64,000 nt of DNA from Microbacterium lacus (GTDB lineage: Bacteria; Actinomycetota; Actinomycetes; Actinomycetales; Microbacteriaceae): contig NZ_NMUM01000022.1 of the NCBI RefSeq assembly GCF_002812805.1, positions 1 through 64,000 on the forward strand, read 5' to 3'. The position numbers and the translations under genes were made by a program. Positions 1 to 7,530 of this stretch are shown here, piece by piece. Below the pieces are notes generated by a model. The model worked only from the letters and a program-made list of their open reading frames with translations, ran no database searches and had not been told where the DNA came from. The first letter of the stretch is position 1, and every line of letters starts with the position of its first letter.

Positions 1-5
1 GGTCA

Positions 6-1433
6 AGTCCCGTGTTGTGGTGTCAATCCGGCTGCTTCCTTGATGGGTGAGGGTCAGGCGGTGAGGAACAGGTCGGGGCGCTCAGGCTCGGCGTGGTCTT
101 GGAGTGTGTGGACGAGTTTGCGCATGGAGATGTCGGAGAGGTAGCGGCGTTCACCGTATTGCCATTCCTCGTGCTGCTCCTGCAGGACGGCGCCGATGAG
201 GCGGGTGACGGAGTCGCGGTCGGGGAAGATCTGCACGACGTCGGCGCGGCGTTTGATCTCACGGTTGAGGCGCTCGATCGGGTTGTTGGACCAGACCTTC
301 TGCCAATGCTCACGCGGGAGCGGCGCGAATCCGGTGAGGTCTGCTTCGGCAGCATTGAGCATGTCTGCGATCTCCGGGAACGACCCGCGGAGGGACGTGG
401 AGACCTGGTGATACTGGGCGATCACGGCCTCGGGGGTGGTCTGCGCGAAGATCGTCGAGATCAGCGCGTTGACGGGCTTGGAGCGTGCCGATCCGAGCTT
501 CTGGGTGACGTTACGAGCGAAGTGGACGCGGCATCTCTGCCAGCCCGATCCGGGGAGGATCGCTTTGACGGCGGCTTTGATGCCGGCGTGAGCGTCGGAC
601 GTGACGAGGGTCACGCCGAGCGGGTCTGTGTCGGTGGAGACTTTCAGACCGCGGTCGCGGAGGGAGCGGAGGAACTCGGTCCAGAAGTCCGTCGTCTCCG
701 CGTCGCCGAGAGCCATCCCGAGGATCTCCCGACGGCCGTCGCCGCTGACCCCGGTCGCGACGATGAGGGCTTGGGAGAGAACCCGGCCACGGTGGCGCAC
801 GTCGAGGTAGGTGGCGTCCAGGAACAGGTACGGGAACCAGGTGTGATCGAGCCGGCGGTGCAGAAACTCGTGCACCACCTCATCGATCTCGGAGCAGATG
901 CGGGAGACGGTGGACCGGCTGATGCCGGTGTCGTTGCCCAGCGCGCGGACGAGCTGGTCGACCTTGCGGGTGGAGACTCCGTCGATCCAGGCCTGGCAGA
1001 TCACCGCGTAGAGCGCCTTGTCGACACGGCGGCGTGGGCTGAGCAGGCTCGGGAAGAACGACCCCTCCCGCAGCTTCGGAATCTGAATGTCGACCTCCCC
1101 CGCGGGCGTGGCGAGCGTCTTCGCGCGAGCACCGTTGCGACGCGTGGTGCGCTCCGCCGTGCGTTCGTAACGGGCCGCGCCGATCTTCGCGGTCGCTTCC
1201 GCGTCAACAAGGTCCTGCAGCCCCGCCTGCAGCATCCGACGGAACACGTCGGAATGGGCGAGGTCAGGATCGGCGAGGACTTCTGCGATCAGGGTCGTCA
1301 AGGCAGACTGATTCTGGGTCATCGTGGGATCTCTTCTTTGCTTCTTGGCGGAAACAACTGGTCATCCCACGATGGCCCTCCTACGTCAACGACGACGAGA
1401 ACCCCGCAGGAATTGACACCAAGCTACGAGACG
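6..1433 (-). mobile_element. IS256-family insertion sequence, complete
   Basis: The element has one transposase gene and imperfect inverted ends. Positions 6-27 and the complement of 1412-1433 match at 16 of 22 bases and share the core GGTGTCAAT. The true ends may lie a few bases further out. The 8-9 bp target duplication usual for this family cannot be checked because the left flank is cut off by the window. No passenger genes are present. The element lies downstream of the secreted-protein gene at 1606-3003 and does not break any gene visible here. Confidence 0.85.
54..1322 (-). CDS. IS256 (mutator-type) transposase
   Basis: This 422-residue protein is the DDE transposase that would cut and rejoin the ends of the surrounding element. 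The catalytic triad is visible as D169 in FLDATYLD, D243 in TSDAHAG and E350 in NNPIERLNRE, with the Cys/His signature RCRVHFARN between the second Asp and the Glu. The length is normal for the family and no frameshift is seen, so the element may be active. A purine-rich GAAGAGA lies just upstream of the ATG. Long open frames on the opposite strand here are shadows of this gene. Confidence 0.95.
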   Translation of the reverse strand: MTQNQSALTTLIAEVLADPDLAHSDVFRRMLQAGLQDLVDAEATAKIGAARYERTAERTTRRNGARAKTLATPAGEVDIQIPKLREGSFFPSLLSPRRRVDKALYAVICQAWIDGVSTRKVDQLVRALGNDTGISRSTVSRICSEIDEVVHEFLHRRLDHTWFPYLFLDATYLDVRHRGRVLSQALIVATGVSGDGRREILGMALGDAETTDFWTEFLRSLRDRGLKVSTDTDPLGVTLVTSDAHAGIKAAVKAILPGSGWQRCRVHFARNVTQKLGSARSKPVNALISTIFAQTTPEAVIAQYHQVSTSLRGSFPEIADMLNAAEADLTGFAPLPREHWQKVWSNNPIERLNREIKRRADVVQIFPDRDSVTRLIGAVLQEQHEEWQYGERRYLSDISMRKLVHTLQDHAEPERPDLFLTA

Positions 1434-1543
1434 CACCCCATTATGCTCAATTGTGTTCGAGTCCCTCCAGGGGGTCTGTCGGCATTTTTCCGCCTGACCG
1501 GGGATTGCTCTAGGTCGAGCCGTCCGTCATTCGCGCTCCAAAG

Positions 1544-1586
1544 CACACTGCGCCTCCCCGCCTTGGTGACGAGGAGGCGCAGTGTG
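1544..1586 (-). terminator. Hairpin after the secreted-protein gene
   Basis: Arms 1544-1557 and 1573-1586 are perfect 14-base complements around a 15-base loop. The hairpin begins about 20 bases beyond the stop of the leftward gene 1606-3003, separating it from the insertion sequence. A strong T tract is missing, as is common in high-GC actinobacteria. Confidence 0.7.
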
Positions 1587-1605
1587 GCGCGCGGCGCCGG
1601 GAACG

Positions 1606-3003
1606 TCAGTTCAGGATGAACGTGTACGTCGAGGTGTTGCCGGCGACGTCGTAGACGACGAGGGTGTTCTCGCCCTTCACGCCACCGAAGGTGCCCGGCT
1701 TGATGAAGTTGACGTCCGACCACGCGTTGTTCGTGAGGTCCTTGACCTTGCCGTTGAGCGTGACCTTGTCGATCTTGCCTACGTCGCTCAGTTTGAAGCT
1801 GATCAGGTCGTAGCCCGCACCGTTCGCGACGGAGTAGGCGGCGCCATCCTTGATGGTCGCCTTCGGTGCCGTGGCGTCGATCGTGAACGCGAACGTGCTG
1901 GTCTGCGAGATATTGCCTGCGAGGTCCTGCGCGTTGTACTTCACGGTGTAGGCGCCGTCGGGCAGCGTCACCGTGGCGGTGTGCGTACCGCTCGCGGCGC
2001 CGTTCTGCGCGGAATGCGTGCTCTTGACGAGCTTGCCGTCCTTGTAGATGTTCGCGACGATGCGCTGAAGGCCCTTGTTGTCGGTGGCATCGACCTGGAC
2101 CGAGAGTGCCTGGAACGGACCCGCCGTCGTGGGCGAGATCAGCGCGACCTGGGGGCGCACGGTGTCGGGCAGTTCTTCGAGCGTGACGGTGAAGGCCGGG
2201 TTCCAGAAGTAGTTCCACGCCTCAGTGGATGAGAACCAGTAGGCGCCATCGCGCTCGGTCACCGTGATGTCGGGCTCGCCGTGGTTCGACGCTGTGACCG
2301 CCGACACACGGTAACCGGCCGGTGCAGTGACCCGCACCCCGAGATCGCCGGGAAGGTGGCGGATGTAGCCGCTGGGCTGGAACGCCTCGTAGGTGCCGGC
2401 TCCGCCCGCGAAGTCGTACTCGGTGGCCGGGTACCAGTCCTGGGCCGAACCGAGCTCGACGCCGACGCCGGCTGCGGGAGTGCCGTCGGCGTAGACGACG
2501 TTCGCCACGAGACGGAGCGCGCTCATGCCGACGAGACGCTCTTCGCCGTCCTCATCGATCGTGACCTCGAGCAGACCCTGGGGCCCGAAGTACTCGGCGA
2601 CGGGCAGGCGCTCGATGTCGGCGGCGCTGGTCGCGCCCGTCGCATCGAAGAGGACCTCACCGGGAGGGTTGTTCGGGAAACCGAGGTAGAGCTTTGCGGG
2701 ACCGACGGGAATGTCGGTGAAGCGGTACAGGCCGTCCGAGTCTGCGCTGAGGTAGTGCCGAGTGCCGTTCACGTCGATCAGCTGCGCGGCGTGGCTCGTG
2801 TTGAGACGATCGGTGTCGCCGCCCGGCGCCACCTTGGACGTGTCGAACAGCCCGTCGGCGTAACGGTCATCGAATCGCGTGACCGTCAGGTCGCCGGTCG
2901 CACCATCGGTCGGCTCTTCGGCCACGGCCGCCAGCGGTGTCGCCACCATCGCCACGACCAAGCCCGCTGCCGCGGACCATCCTAGAGTTCGTGCAGTACG
3001 CAT
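1606..3003 (-). CDS. Secreted Ig-like domain protein
   Basis: This 465-residue protein is probably exported and acts outside the cell. Residues 1-29 form a signal peptide (Arg-rich start, hydrophobic core, cleavage near AAVA-EE). The middle has short beta-rich segments of SpaA/carboxypeptidase-regulatory type, including YRFTDIPVG. From about residue 280 two Ig-like modules follow, seen in DTVRPQVALISP and TIDATAPKATIKDG. No LPXTG motif or C-terminal membrane anchor is present, so release or non-covalent attachment is expected. GGGGAT precedes the ATG. The exact ligand or role is unknown. Confidence 0.75.
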   Translation of the reverse strand: MRTARTLGWSAAAGLVVAMVATPLAAVAEEPTDGATGDLTVTRFDDRYADGLFDTSKVAPGGDTDRLNTSHAAQLIDVNGTRHYLSADSDGLYRFTDIPVGPAKLYLGFPNNPPGEVLFDATGATSAADIERLPVAEYFGPQGLLEVTIDEDGEERLVGMSALRLVANVVYADGTPAAGVGVELGSAQDWYPATEYDFAGGAGTYEAFQPSGYIRHLPGDLGVRVTAPAGYRVSAVTASNHGEPDITVTERDGAYWFSSTEAWNYFWNPAFTVTLEELPDTVRPQVALISPTTAGPFQALSVQVDATDNKGLQRIVANIYKDGKLVKSTHSAQNGAASGTHTATVTLPDGAYTVKYNAQDLAGNISQTSTFAFTIDATAPKATIKDGAAYSVANGAGYDLISFKLSDVGKIDKVTLNGKVKDLTNNAWSDVNFIKPGTFGGVKGENTLVVYDVAGNTSTYTFILN

Positions 3004-3372
3004 GTGTCATCCCCATTTTCGTATCCGGTGTATCGAGCGGAGCCATTGGCCCCACACCGAACGTAGGCAGGGTGCTGCGCGGAAACGCCGCTGCACGGGG
3101 CTGTTCACGGCATCGTCTTCGAGGCTTCAGGAGACCTTCACTCCTCGACGCGGAGTGCGCAGCCGCGACCTACTTGATGGGGCGACGGCACGCGTGAAGC
3201 TGTGGAAGCGTCAACGCGTTTCGTGCGGGATGCGCAGCCCCTCGAGCTGCGCGCTATGGAAGGCGGCCTCGACCTTCATGCCGCCTCCGATGACTTCACG
3301 CATCCTGTGGGCTAGCCCGACAGCGAGGTCTGCGGACCGACTTCGACTCGCGGCTTCGATACCTTTGCGATC
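3004..3372. other. Intergenic stretch without a clear gene
   Basis: These 369 bases separate a leftward secreted-protein gene from a short rightward membrane gene and must carry the promoter of the former. On the minus strand about 3211-3330 reads as a protein-like tail containing VEAAFHSAQLEGL, with no start site or partner domain. It may be a decayed gene end, but I cannot identify it. Confidence 0.35.
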
Positions 3373-3531
3373 ATGACTACCGACACTGCCCTCTGGCTTA
3401 TCGTCTTCAACGTCGCCTTGTGGGCACTTGTCACGATCTTGTCGCTCCTCGTCGCGTATTTGGTGATCCGTCTCGCCGTCTCCCATGCGCTGCGATCACA
3501 CACTCGCTGGATCGATCGCGGCAAGCCGTAA
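3373..3531 (+). CDS. Small single-pass membrane protein
   Basis: A 52-residue frame starts MTTDTALWLIVFN and stays strongly hydrophobic to about residue 38 (LWALVTILSLLVAYLVI), then ends with a basic tail RSHTRWIDRGKP. This is the usual layout of a small type I or signal-anchor protein with its basic end in the cytoplasm. No clear Shine-Dalgarno sequence precedes the ATG, so the transcript may be leaderless. The function is unknown. The call rests on composition and an intact frame only. Confidence 0.5.
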   Translation: MTTDTALWLIVFNVALWALVTILSLLVAYLVIRLAVSHALRSHTRWIDRGKP

Positions 3532-3737
3532 GCGCCGGACTCTTGACGGGCAAACGGTTGCTGGATCACCCGTTATTGACGGCGTGATCCATCTATTCGC
3601 TATGGTGAGCTGACGCGCCGGGGGGGAGCAGCGGTCCGGCTCATAGAGGAGTCGGTCACCACTCACCGGGGGAAACGGTTAGGCGCGTATGACCGGGGGA
3701 GGATCTGCCCTCAGCGATGCAGCGAAGGGGAACTTCC

Positions 3738-4685
3738 ATGACTAATCCCGATGATGGCCGTCCGACATATGCGGCGGGTTGGTACGCCGACGTAAATGCG
3801 CCAGGTAGTGAGCGCTGGTACGACGGCACGGCCTGGACCGAACACGTCCGCCCGGTCCAGACGCCACTTCCGCCGGAGGTTGCCGCCGCGACTGCGGCGA
3901 CCGCCGCCTACCCCGCGCCCGTCGCCGAGGCTGTCACGACCGCCTACGTCGCACCTCCCTCTCCGTCGGTCACGCCCGCGACGGCGGGGCCCGTAACGAA
4001 ACGCCCCTGGTACAAACGCAAGGGCATAATCATCCCCGTCGCGATCGTCGGTGGCCTCATTGTGGTGTCTGGCATCGGGAGCGCACTGGGCGGTGGCCGG
4101 GACGACATCGTCGCTGACCAGCCTCTCGCAGCGCAAACGCCGGAGGCCGAAACCGAGGTAGTAGTCGAAGCCGTCATGGTTGACGTCCCAAACGTCGTTG
4201 GCATGAGCGGTTCGGATGCGCAGGCCGCGCTATCAGCGTTGGGGTTTCAGATTGATGTCGGCGGTGGCGACGTCACGATGCCCGTGACCGCTCAGGACAT
4301 CGCCGCCGGTGCCCAGGCCGAAGAAGGATCCACCGTTCGGCTGACTCTTCAAGAAAAGCCGAAGCTGACCCTCGGGCAAGAGAATGCGCTTGACGGCGCT
4401 GAGCAGTATCTCGACTTCATGCCGTTCAGCCGCGCCGGGCTCATCGAGCAGCTCACCAGTGAGTACGGTTCCGGTTTTGCCCCGGAGGATGCCGAGTTCG
4501 CGGTCGCCACACTGGAGCAGGCGGGGAAGGTGGATTGGAACGCTGAGGCCGCCGAGGCCGCGCAGTCGTACCTAGACGCGATGTCTTTCAGCCGCGACGG
4601 GCTGTACGACCAGTTGACCAGCTCCTACGGGGCCGGTTTCACGCCAGACCAGGCGAACGCCGGCCTCGCCGCCGTCGGGTACTGA
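3738..4685 (+). CDS. DUF2510-TM-PASTA-Ltp surface protein
   Basis: The 315-residue protein has four visible parts. Residues 8-34 are a DUF2510 module (GWYADVNAPGSERWYDG). A membrane helix lies near 95-115, after the basic stretch KRPWYKRK. Residues about 145-205 are a PASTA-like domain (VDVPNVVGMSGSDAQAAL). The tail from about 215 holds two Ltp repeats, each with a YL(D)xMxFSRxGL core. PASTA domains usually bind peptidoglycan or muropeptides. Ltp modules occur in surface lipoproteins and in phage superinfection-exclusion proteins. AGGGGAA before ATG 3738 favours this start over the ATG at 3717. A role at the cell wall is inferred. Confidence 0.8.
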   Translation: MTNPDDGRPTYAAGWYADVNAPGSERWYDGTAWTEHVRPVQTPLPPEVAAATAATAAYPAPVAEAVTTAYVAPPSPSVTPATAGPVTKRPWYKRKGIIIPVAIVGGLIVVSGIGSALGGGRDDIVADQPLAAQTPEAETEVVVEAVMVDVPNVVGMSGSDAQAALSALGFQIDVGGGDVTMPVTAQDIAAGAQAEEGSTVRLTLQEKPKLTLGQENALDGAEQYLDFMPFSRAGLIEQLTSEYGSGFAPEDAEFAVATLEQAGKVDWNAEAAEAAQSYLDAMSFSRDGLYDQLTSSYGAGFTPDQANAGLAAVGY

Positions 4686-4707
4686 CGGGGATCGCACCAG
4701 GCCTCAT

Positions 4708-4745
4708 ACAAGTGGCCTGTCGAGTCACCCCGGCAGGCCACTTGT
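4708..4745 (+). terminator. Hairpin after the PASTA-Ltp gene
   Basis: Arms 4708-4719 and 4734-4745 are perfect 12-base complements (ACAAGTGGCCTG and its complement) with a 14-base loop. It starts 23 bases after the stop codon. Confidence 0.75.
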
Positions 4746-4858
4746 GGCGGATCCCGCCGGTCGAACTGCTTCTATGACCGGGATGGTCAAACGTCTCTTG
4801 CTCGCTCGGACCAGTGCTCCGCCGCCCCGGCGTCCGGCCGGCGTGGCACGCTGGAACG

Positions 4859-5767
4859 ATGAAACGTCCCGCACTTCGCGCGCGGCTGCTCACCGCGCTC
4901 GCGGGCGATCCAAACGGCACGCCGCGGTGGGTGCGTGAGATCGCCGACGGCGATGACGACGGGTACTTCCCCGACGGGGGCGCGGTCTGGACGGTCCACG
5001 CGGGAACCGCGACCTTCGTCGCCGGCATCCGGGCGCTGCTCATCCAAGCCCTTCATCCCGGCGCGATGGCCGGCGTGCACGACTTCTCGCGCTACCGCGA
5101 GGATCCGATCGGGCGCCTGACCGGCACCGTGCGCTGGATCATCTGCGTCACGTACGGCTCGACGGCGCAGGCGCAGCAAGAGACGGCGCGAGTCGGCCGG
5201 ATGCATCAGCGAGTCGCGGGGACCTACGTGACGGATGCCGGCACTCATGCCTATTCGGCGTCGGACGCCCGTCTCGTGGAATGGGTGCATCTCGCGTTCA
5301 CCGAGGCTTTCTTGGGCGCGCACGAACGTTGGGGCGGGCCGATTCCCGGAGGTGCCGACGAGTATGTGCGCGAGTGGGCGACCGCCGGGCGTCTCATGCG
5401 TCTGCAGAATCCGCCCGAAACCGAGGCCGATCTGCGCGAGAGGATGCGCGGATTCCTCGTCGGCGGAGAGCTCCGCCGCGACGAGCGCGTCGACGAGGTG
5501 GTGCGGTTCTTGCGTGGCGTGCCCTTCACCGGCTCGATGCGAGTTGCCTATCGCGTGCTGTTCGCCGCCGCTGTCGCGAGCCTGCCGCGCCCATACCGAC
5601 AGCTGCTCGGTGTGCGTCGCACGCTCCTGCCCGTCGTGACGGCGACGCGCCTCGTGCTCGCGGTTTCGCAACGCGCTCTCGGCTCGGGTCCTCGCGCGCA
5701 GGATTTCGCTCGAGAACGGCACCGCCGCCTCGTGCTCGAACAGGCCGGAGGCCATCCCGCGGGTTGA
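4859..5767 (+). CDS. Oxygenase MpaB family protein (DUF2236)
   Basis: This 302-residue protein matches the DUF2236/MpaB family, which includes the latex-cleaving b-type haem oxygenase Lcp and fungal MpaB. Features seen are a conserved N-terminal block (AVWTVHAGTATFVAGIRALL followed by QALHPGAMAGV), the TVRWIICVTYGS segment, and MHQRVAGTY with conserved His. The internal ATG at 4859 is preferred because the upstream 15 codons lack family similarity. The substrate is unknown. A soluble haem-dependent oxidoreductase is the family expectation. Confidence 0.8.
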   Translation: MKRPALRARLLTALAGDPNGTPRWVREIADGDDDGYFPDGGAVWTVHAGTATFVAGIRALLIQALHPGAMAGVHDFSRYREDPIGRLTGTVRWIICVTYGSTAQAQQETARVGRMHQRVAGTYVTDAGTHAYSASDARLVEWVHLAFTEAFLGAHERWGGPIPGGADEYVREWATAGRLMRLQNPPETEADLRERMRGFLVGGELRRDERVDEVVRFLRGVPFTGSMRVAYRVLFAAAVASLPRPYRQLLGVRRTLLPVVTATRLVLAVSQRALGSGPRAQDFARERHRRLVLEQAGGHPAG

Positions 5768-5887
5768 GCTTCGCCCCCGCTGTCGGATCAACGGGAGCCG
5801 CGCCTCGGTCACTAAACGTCGGCGCCTTAACTACACGGTGCGCACGTCAGCGAGACTCTTCGTACGCCCGAACGTAAAGGAAGCTCG

Positions 5888-6193
5888 ATGATCACTGTGC
5901 ATCTTCGCTACGAGATCGATCCCCACAAGGTCGACGACTTCACCGAGTACGGCCGTGCGTGGATCAGACTCGTGAACAAGCTCGGTGGCAATCACCACGG
6001 GTACTTCATGCCCAGCGAAGGCGACAGTGACGAGGCATTCGCACTGTTCACGTTTCCGTCGCTGGCAGAGTACGAAATCTACCGAAGCGCCTCGAAGACT
6101 GATCCGGACTGTCAGGCGGCCTTCGAGCTCGCCCGCACGACCGGCTGCATCCTTCGCTACGAACGTCGGTTCCTCTCCCCGGTGTTCTCATAG
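5888..6193 (+). CDS. NIPSNAP family protein
   Basis: A 101-residue single-domain protein with the ferredoxin-like dimeric alpha/beta-barrel pattern of NIPSNAP proteins. Typical features are VHLRYEIDPHKVDDFTEYGRAWI at the start and FTFPSLAEYEIYRSASKTDPD in the middle. AAAGGAAG sits a few bases before the ATG. Bacterial NIPSNAP proteins have no settled function. No neighbour suggests a pathway, and the gene appears to be monocistronic. Confidence 0.8.
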   Translation: MITVHLRYEIDPHKVDDFTEYGRAWIRLVNKLGGNHHGYFMPSEGDSDEAFALFTFPSLAEYEIYRSASKTDPDCQAAFELARTTGCILRYERRFLSPVFS

Positions 6194-6200
6194 CGGTTGT

Positions 6201-6446
6201 TCACCGGGCAGCAGAACGCCCCTTGGCGAGGAGCGCGAAGACGAGCACACCAACTGCAACGAGAGTAACGACCATTGCCGCGCCCATGACGGTTGCATCG
6301 AGGGGGAGCATTGCGCATCCGGCCGACGTATCTTCGTACTCGCAACTGCGCCAGGGCTGAAAGAAGTAAACGACGGCGACTATCGCCCCCGCGAGTGCGA
6401 CGAGCGCACTCCCGCCAACCAACCACCCGCGCACCTTTGGGCCCAT
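6201..6446 (-). CDS. Small two-helix membrane protein
   Basis: The 81-residue protein has two hydrophobic helices, about residues 8-28 and 52-73, joined by a loop with two cysteines (SCEYEDTSAGCAM) that could form a disulfide outside the membrane. The C-terminus is basic (KGRSAAR). It converges on the NIPSNAP gene with a gap of 7 bases. Function unknown. Confidence 0.6.
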   Translation of the reverse strand: MGPKVRGWLVGGSALVALAGAIVAVVYFFQPWRSCEYEDTSAGCAMLPLDATVMGAAMVVTLVAVGVLVFALLAKGRSAAR

Positions 6447-6486
6447 GGTCCAAGCCTACGAGGCGCCATCCGGCGACTCGCGCCGA

Positions 6487-6515
6487 CTGACAGGTACCTG
6501 CTGGTACCTTGAATT
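6487..6515 (+). promoter_or_regulatory. Candidate promoter and operator of the Doc module
   Basis: An inverted repeat AGGTACC-TGCT-GGTACCT occupies 6492-6509, just upstream of the antitoxin gene. CTGACA at 6487-6492 and TGAATT at 6510-6515 are 17 bases apart and could serve as -35 and -10 boxes, so the palindrome would fill the spacer. That position suits autorepression by the antitoxin. This is an inference from sequence alone. Confidence 0.5.
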
Positions 6516-6541
6516 AACAACTGTCGAACTCGGAGGCCCGC

Positions 6542-6745
6542 ATGGCAATGAACTTGCGACTCGACGCCGCACACGAAGAACTCCTCGAGGCGCTCGCCGC
6601 ACAGGAGCGGCGCACCAAGACCGAGATCGTCAAGCTCGCGATAGAGGAGCGTGCCGCTCGCGCGGACAAGAGCGCGCGGACGAGGGCGATCTTCCAGCGG
6701 ATTCGGGACGAGGACGCTGCTCTCCTGGACGCTCTTTCTCAGTGA
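6542..6745 (+). CDS. Ribbon-helix-helix-type antitoxin
   Basis: A 67-residue protein that should neutralise the Doc toxin encoded by the next gene. Residues 1-40 (MNLRLDAAHEELLEALAAQE, then RRTKTEIVKLAIEER) fit a ribbon-helix-helix DNA-binding fold. The charged tail from about 42 to 67 would be the toxin-binding segment. CTCGGAGG precedes the ATG. Its TGA overlaps the toxin GTG in a GTGA junction, which couples translation so that antitoxin is made first. The upstream palindrome is its probable operator. Confidence 0.8.
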   Translation: MAMNLRLDAAHEELLEALAAQERRTKTEIVKLAIEERAARADKSARTRAIFQRIRDEDAALLDALSQ

Positions 6746-7110
6746 CGGACTACCTCGAGCCGGTCGATGTCGAGGACCTCATTGCGTCGATGGGCTTCCA
6801 CCTGCGCGACAGGAATCTGTTGCTCTCGGCGCTCGCCGCGCCGCTGCCCGTGTTCGGCGAAGAGGTTTACGCGAGCGTCCAGAGCAAGGCTGCGGCGCTC
6901 ATGATCGCGATCAACCGCGACCACCCTCTGGCGGACGGCAACAAGCGGCTGTCGTGGATCGTCGCCAAGGCGTTCCTGGCTCTTAACGGGGAGCACCTTG
7001 CCGCCGATTCGGTTCGTGAAGGGGACGCGTTCATTCGCGCGGTCGCTGGCAACCAGATCAAGCTTGACGAAGCAGTGGGTTGGATCGAGGCCCACTCAAC
7101 GCGGCTCTAG
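6742..7110 (+). CDS. Doc-type Fic toxin
   Basis: A 122-residue Fic/Doc protein. The catalytic loop is HPLADGNKR at residues 61-69, which fits the H-x-[F/L]-x-D-[A/G]-N-K-R signature. P1 Doc uses this motif to phosphorylate and inactivate EF-Tu, and the short length is Doc-like rather than that of a larger AMP-transferring Fic protein. The GTG start at 6742 overlaps the antitoxin stop. The loop His and the NKR anion hole are intact, so the toxin looks functional. The target is not proven here. Confidence 0.85.
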   Translation: MTDYLEPVDVEDLIASMGFHLRDRNLLLSALAAPLPVFGEEVYASVQSKAAALMIAINRDHPLADGNKRLSWIVAKAFLALNGEHLAADSVREGDAFIRAVAGNQIKLDEAVGWIEAHSTRL

Positions 7111-7227
7111 GAGAGACAGCCCTCCGGTTCCGCCCATCACTAACGCAGCCAGATGGACGCGCTGATTCCTACTCTGCGAGGGGGCATGACCTCGACGGTG
7201 CAGACGGACTTCGCCGGAACCGCCGAC

Positions 7228-7497
7228 CTACCAGATCGTGCCGCCGCCGATCGAGATGCCGCCCCACGTGAGTGCGATGAAGATCGCCGCGAACACGACG
7301 GGCGCGATGCCCTTGCCGCTCCGCGCAAGGCCCTTGAGCAGCGCGATCACGCCGAGGATCGCCGCGATGATCGAGAGGCCACCACCGAGGATCAGTCCGA
7401 TGAACAGCGGGATCGGCATGAGGACGAGCCCGGCCAGCGCGACCCAGAAGGCGGCCCAGGCGGTTCGATTGGTCAGGCGCTGTGCGGAAGAAGACAT
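7228..7497 (-). CDS. DUF4190-like small membrane protein
   Basis: The frame encodes 89 residues from ATG 7497, or 95 from an upstream ATG at 7515. Two long hydrophobic helices span roughly residues 14-55 and 63-85, with a short SGK loop between. The N-terminus (SSAQRLTNRTAWAAFW) is polar and basic. The layout resembles DUF4190 proteins of actinobacteria. Function unknown. It lies just downstream of the leftward PLP decarboxylase gene with a gap of 33 bases and may be its own unit. Confidence 0.65.
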   Translation of the reverse strand: MSSSAQRLTNRTAWAAFWVALAGLVLMPIPLFIGLILGGGLSIIAAILGVIALLKGLARSGKGIAPVVFAAIFIALTWGGISIGGGTIW

Positions 7498-7530
7498 GGG
7501 TCGATTATCCGGCATCCGTAACGCTCTCGA

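Noticed and set aside
93-1619. 508-codon plus-strand open frame across the insertion sequence
   Set aside because: It is antisense to a transposase with a complete catalytic triad, and its translation has no domain pattern.
3211-3330. Protein-like minus-strand tail (VEAAFHSAQLEGL)
   Set aside because: It may be the remnant of an enzyme end, but it has no start or other domain, so I do not call it a pseudogene.
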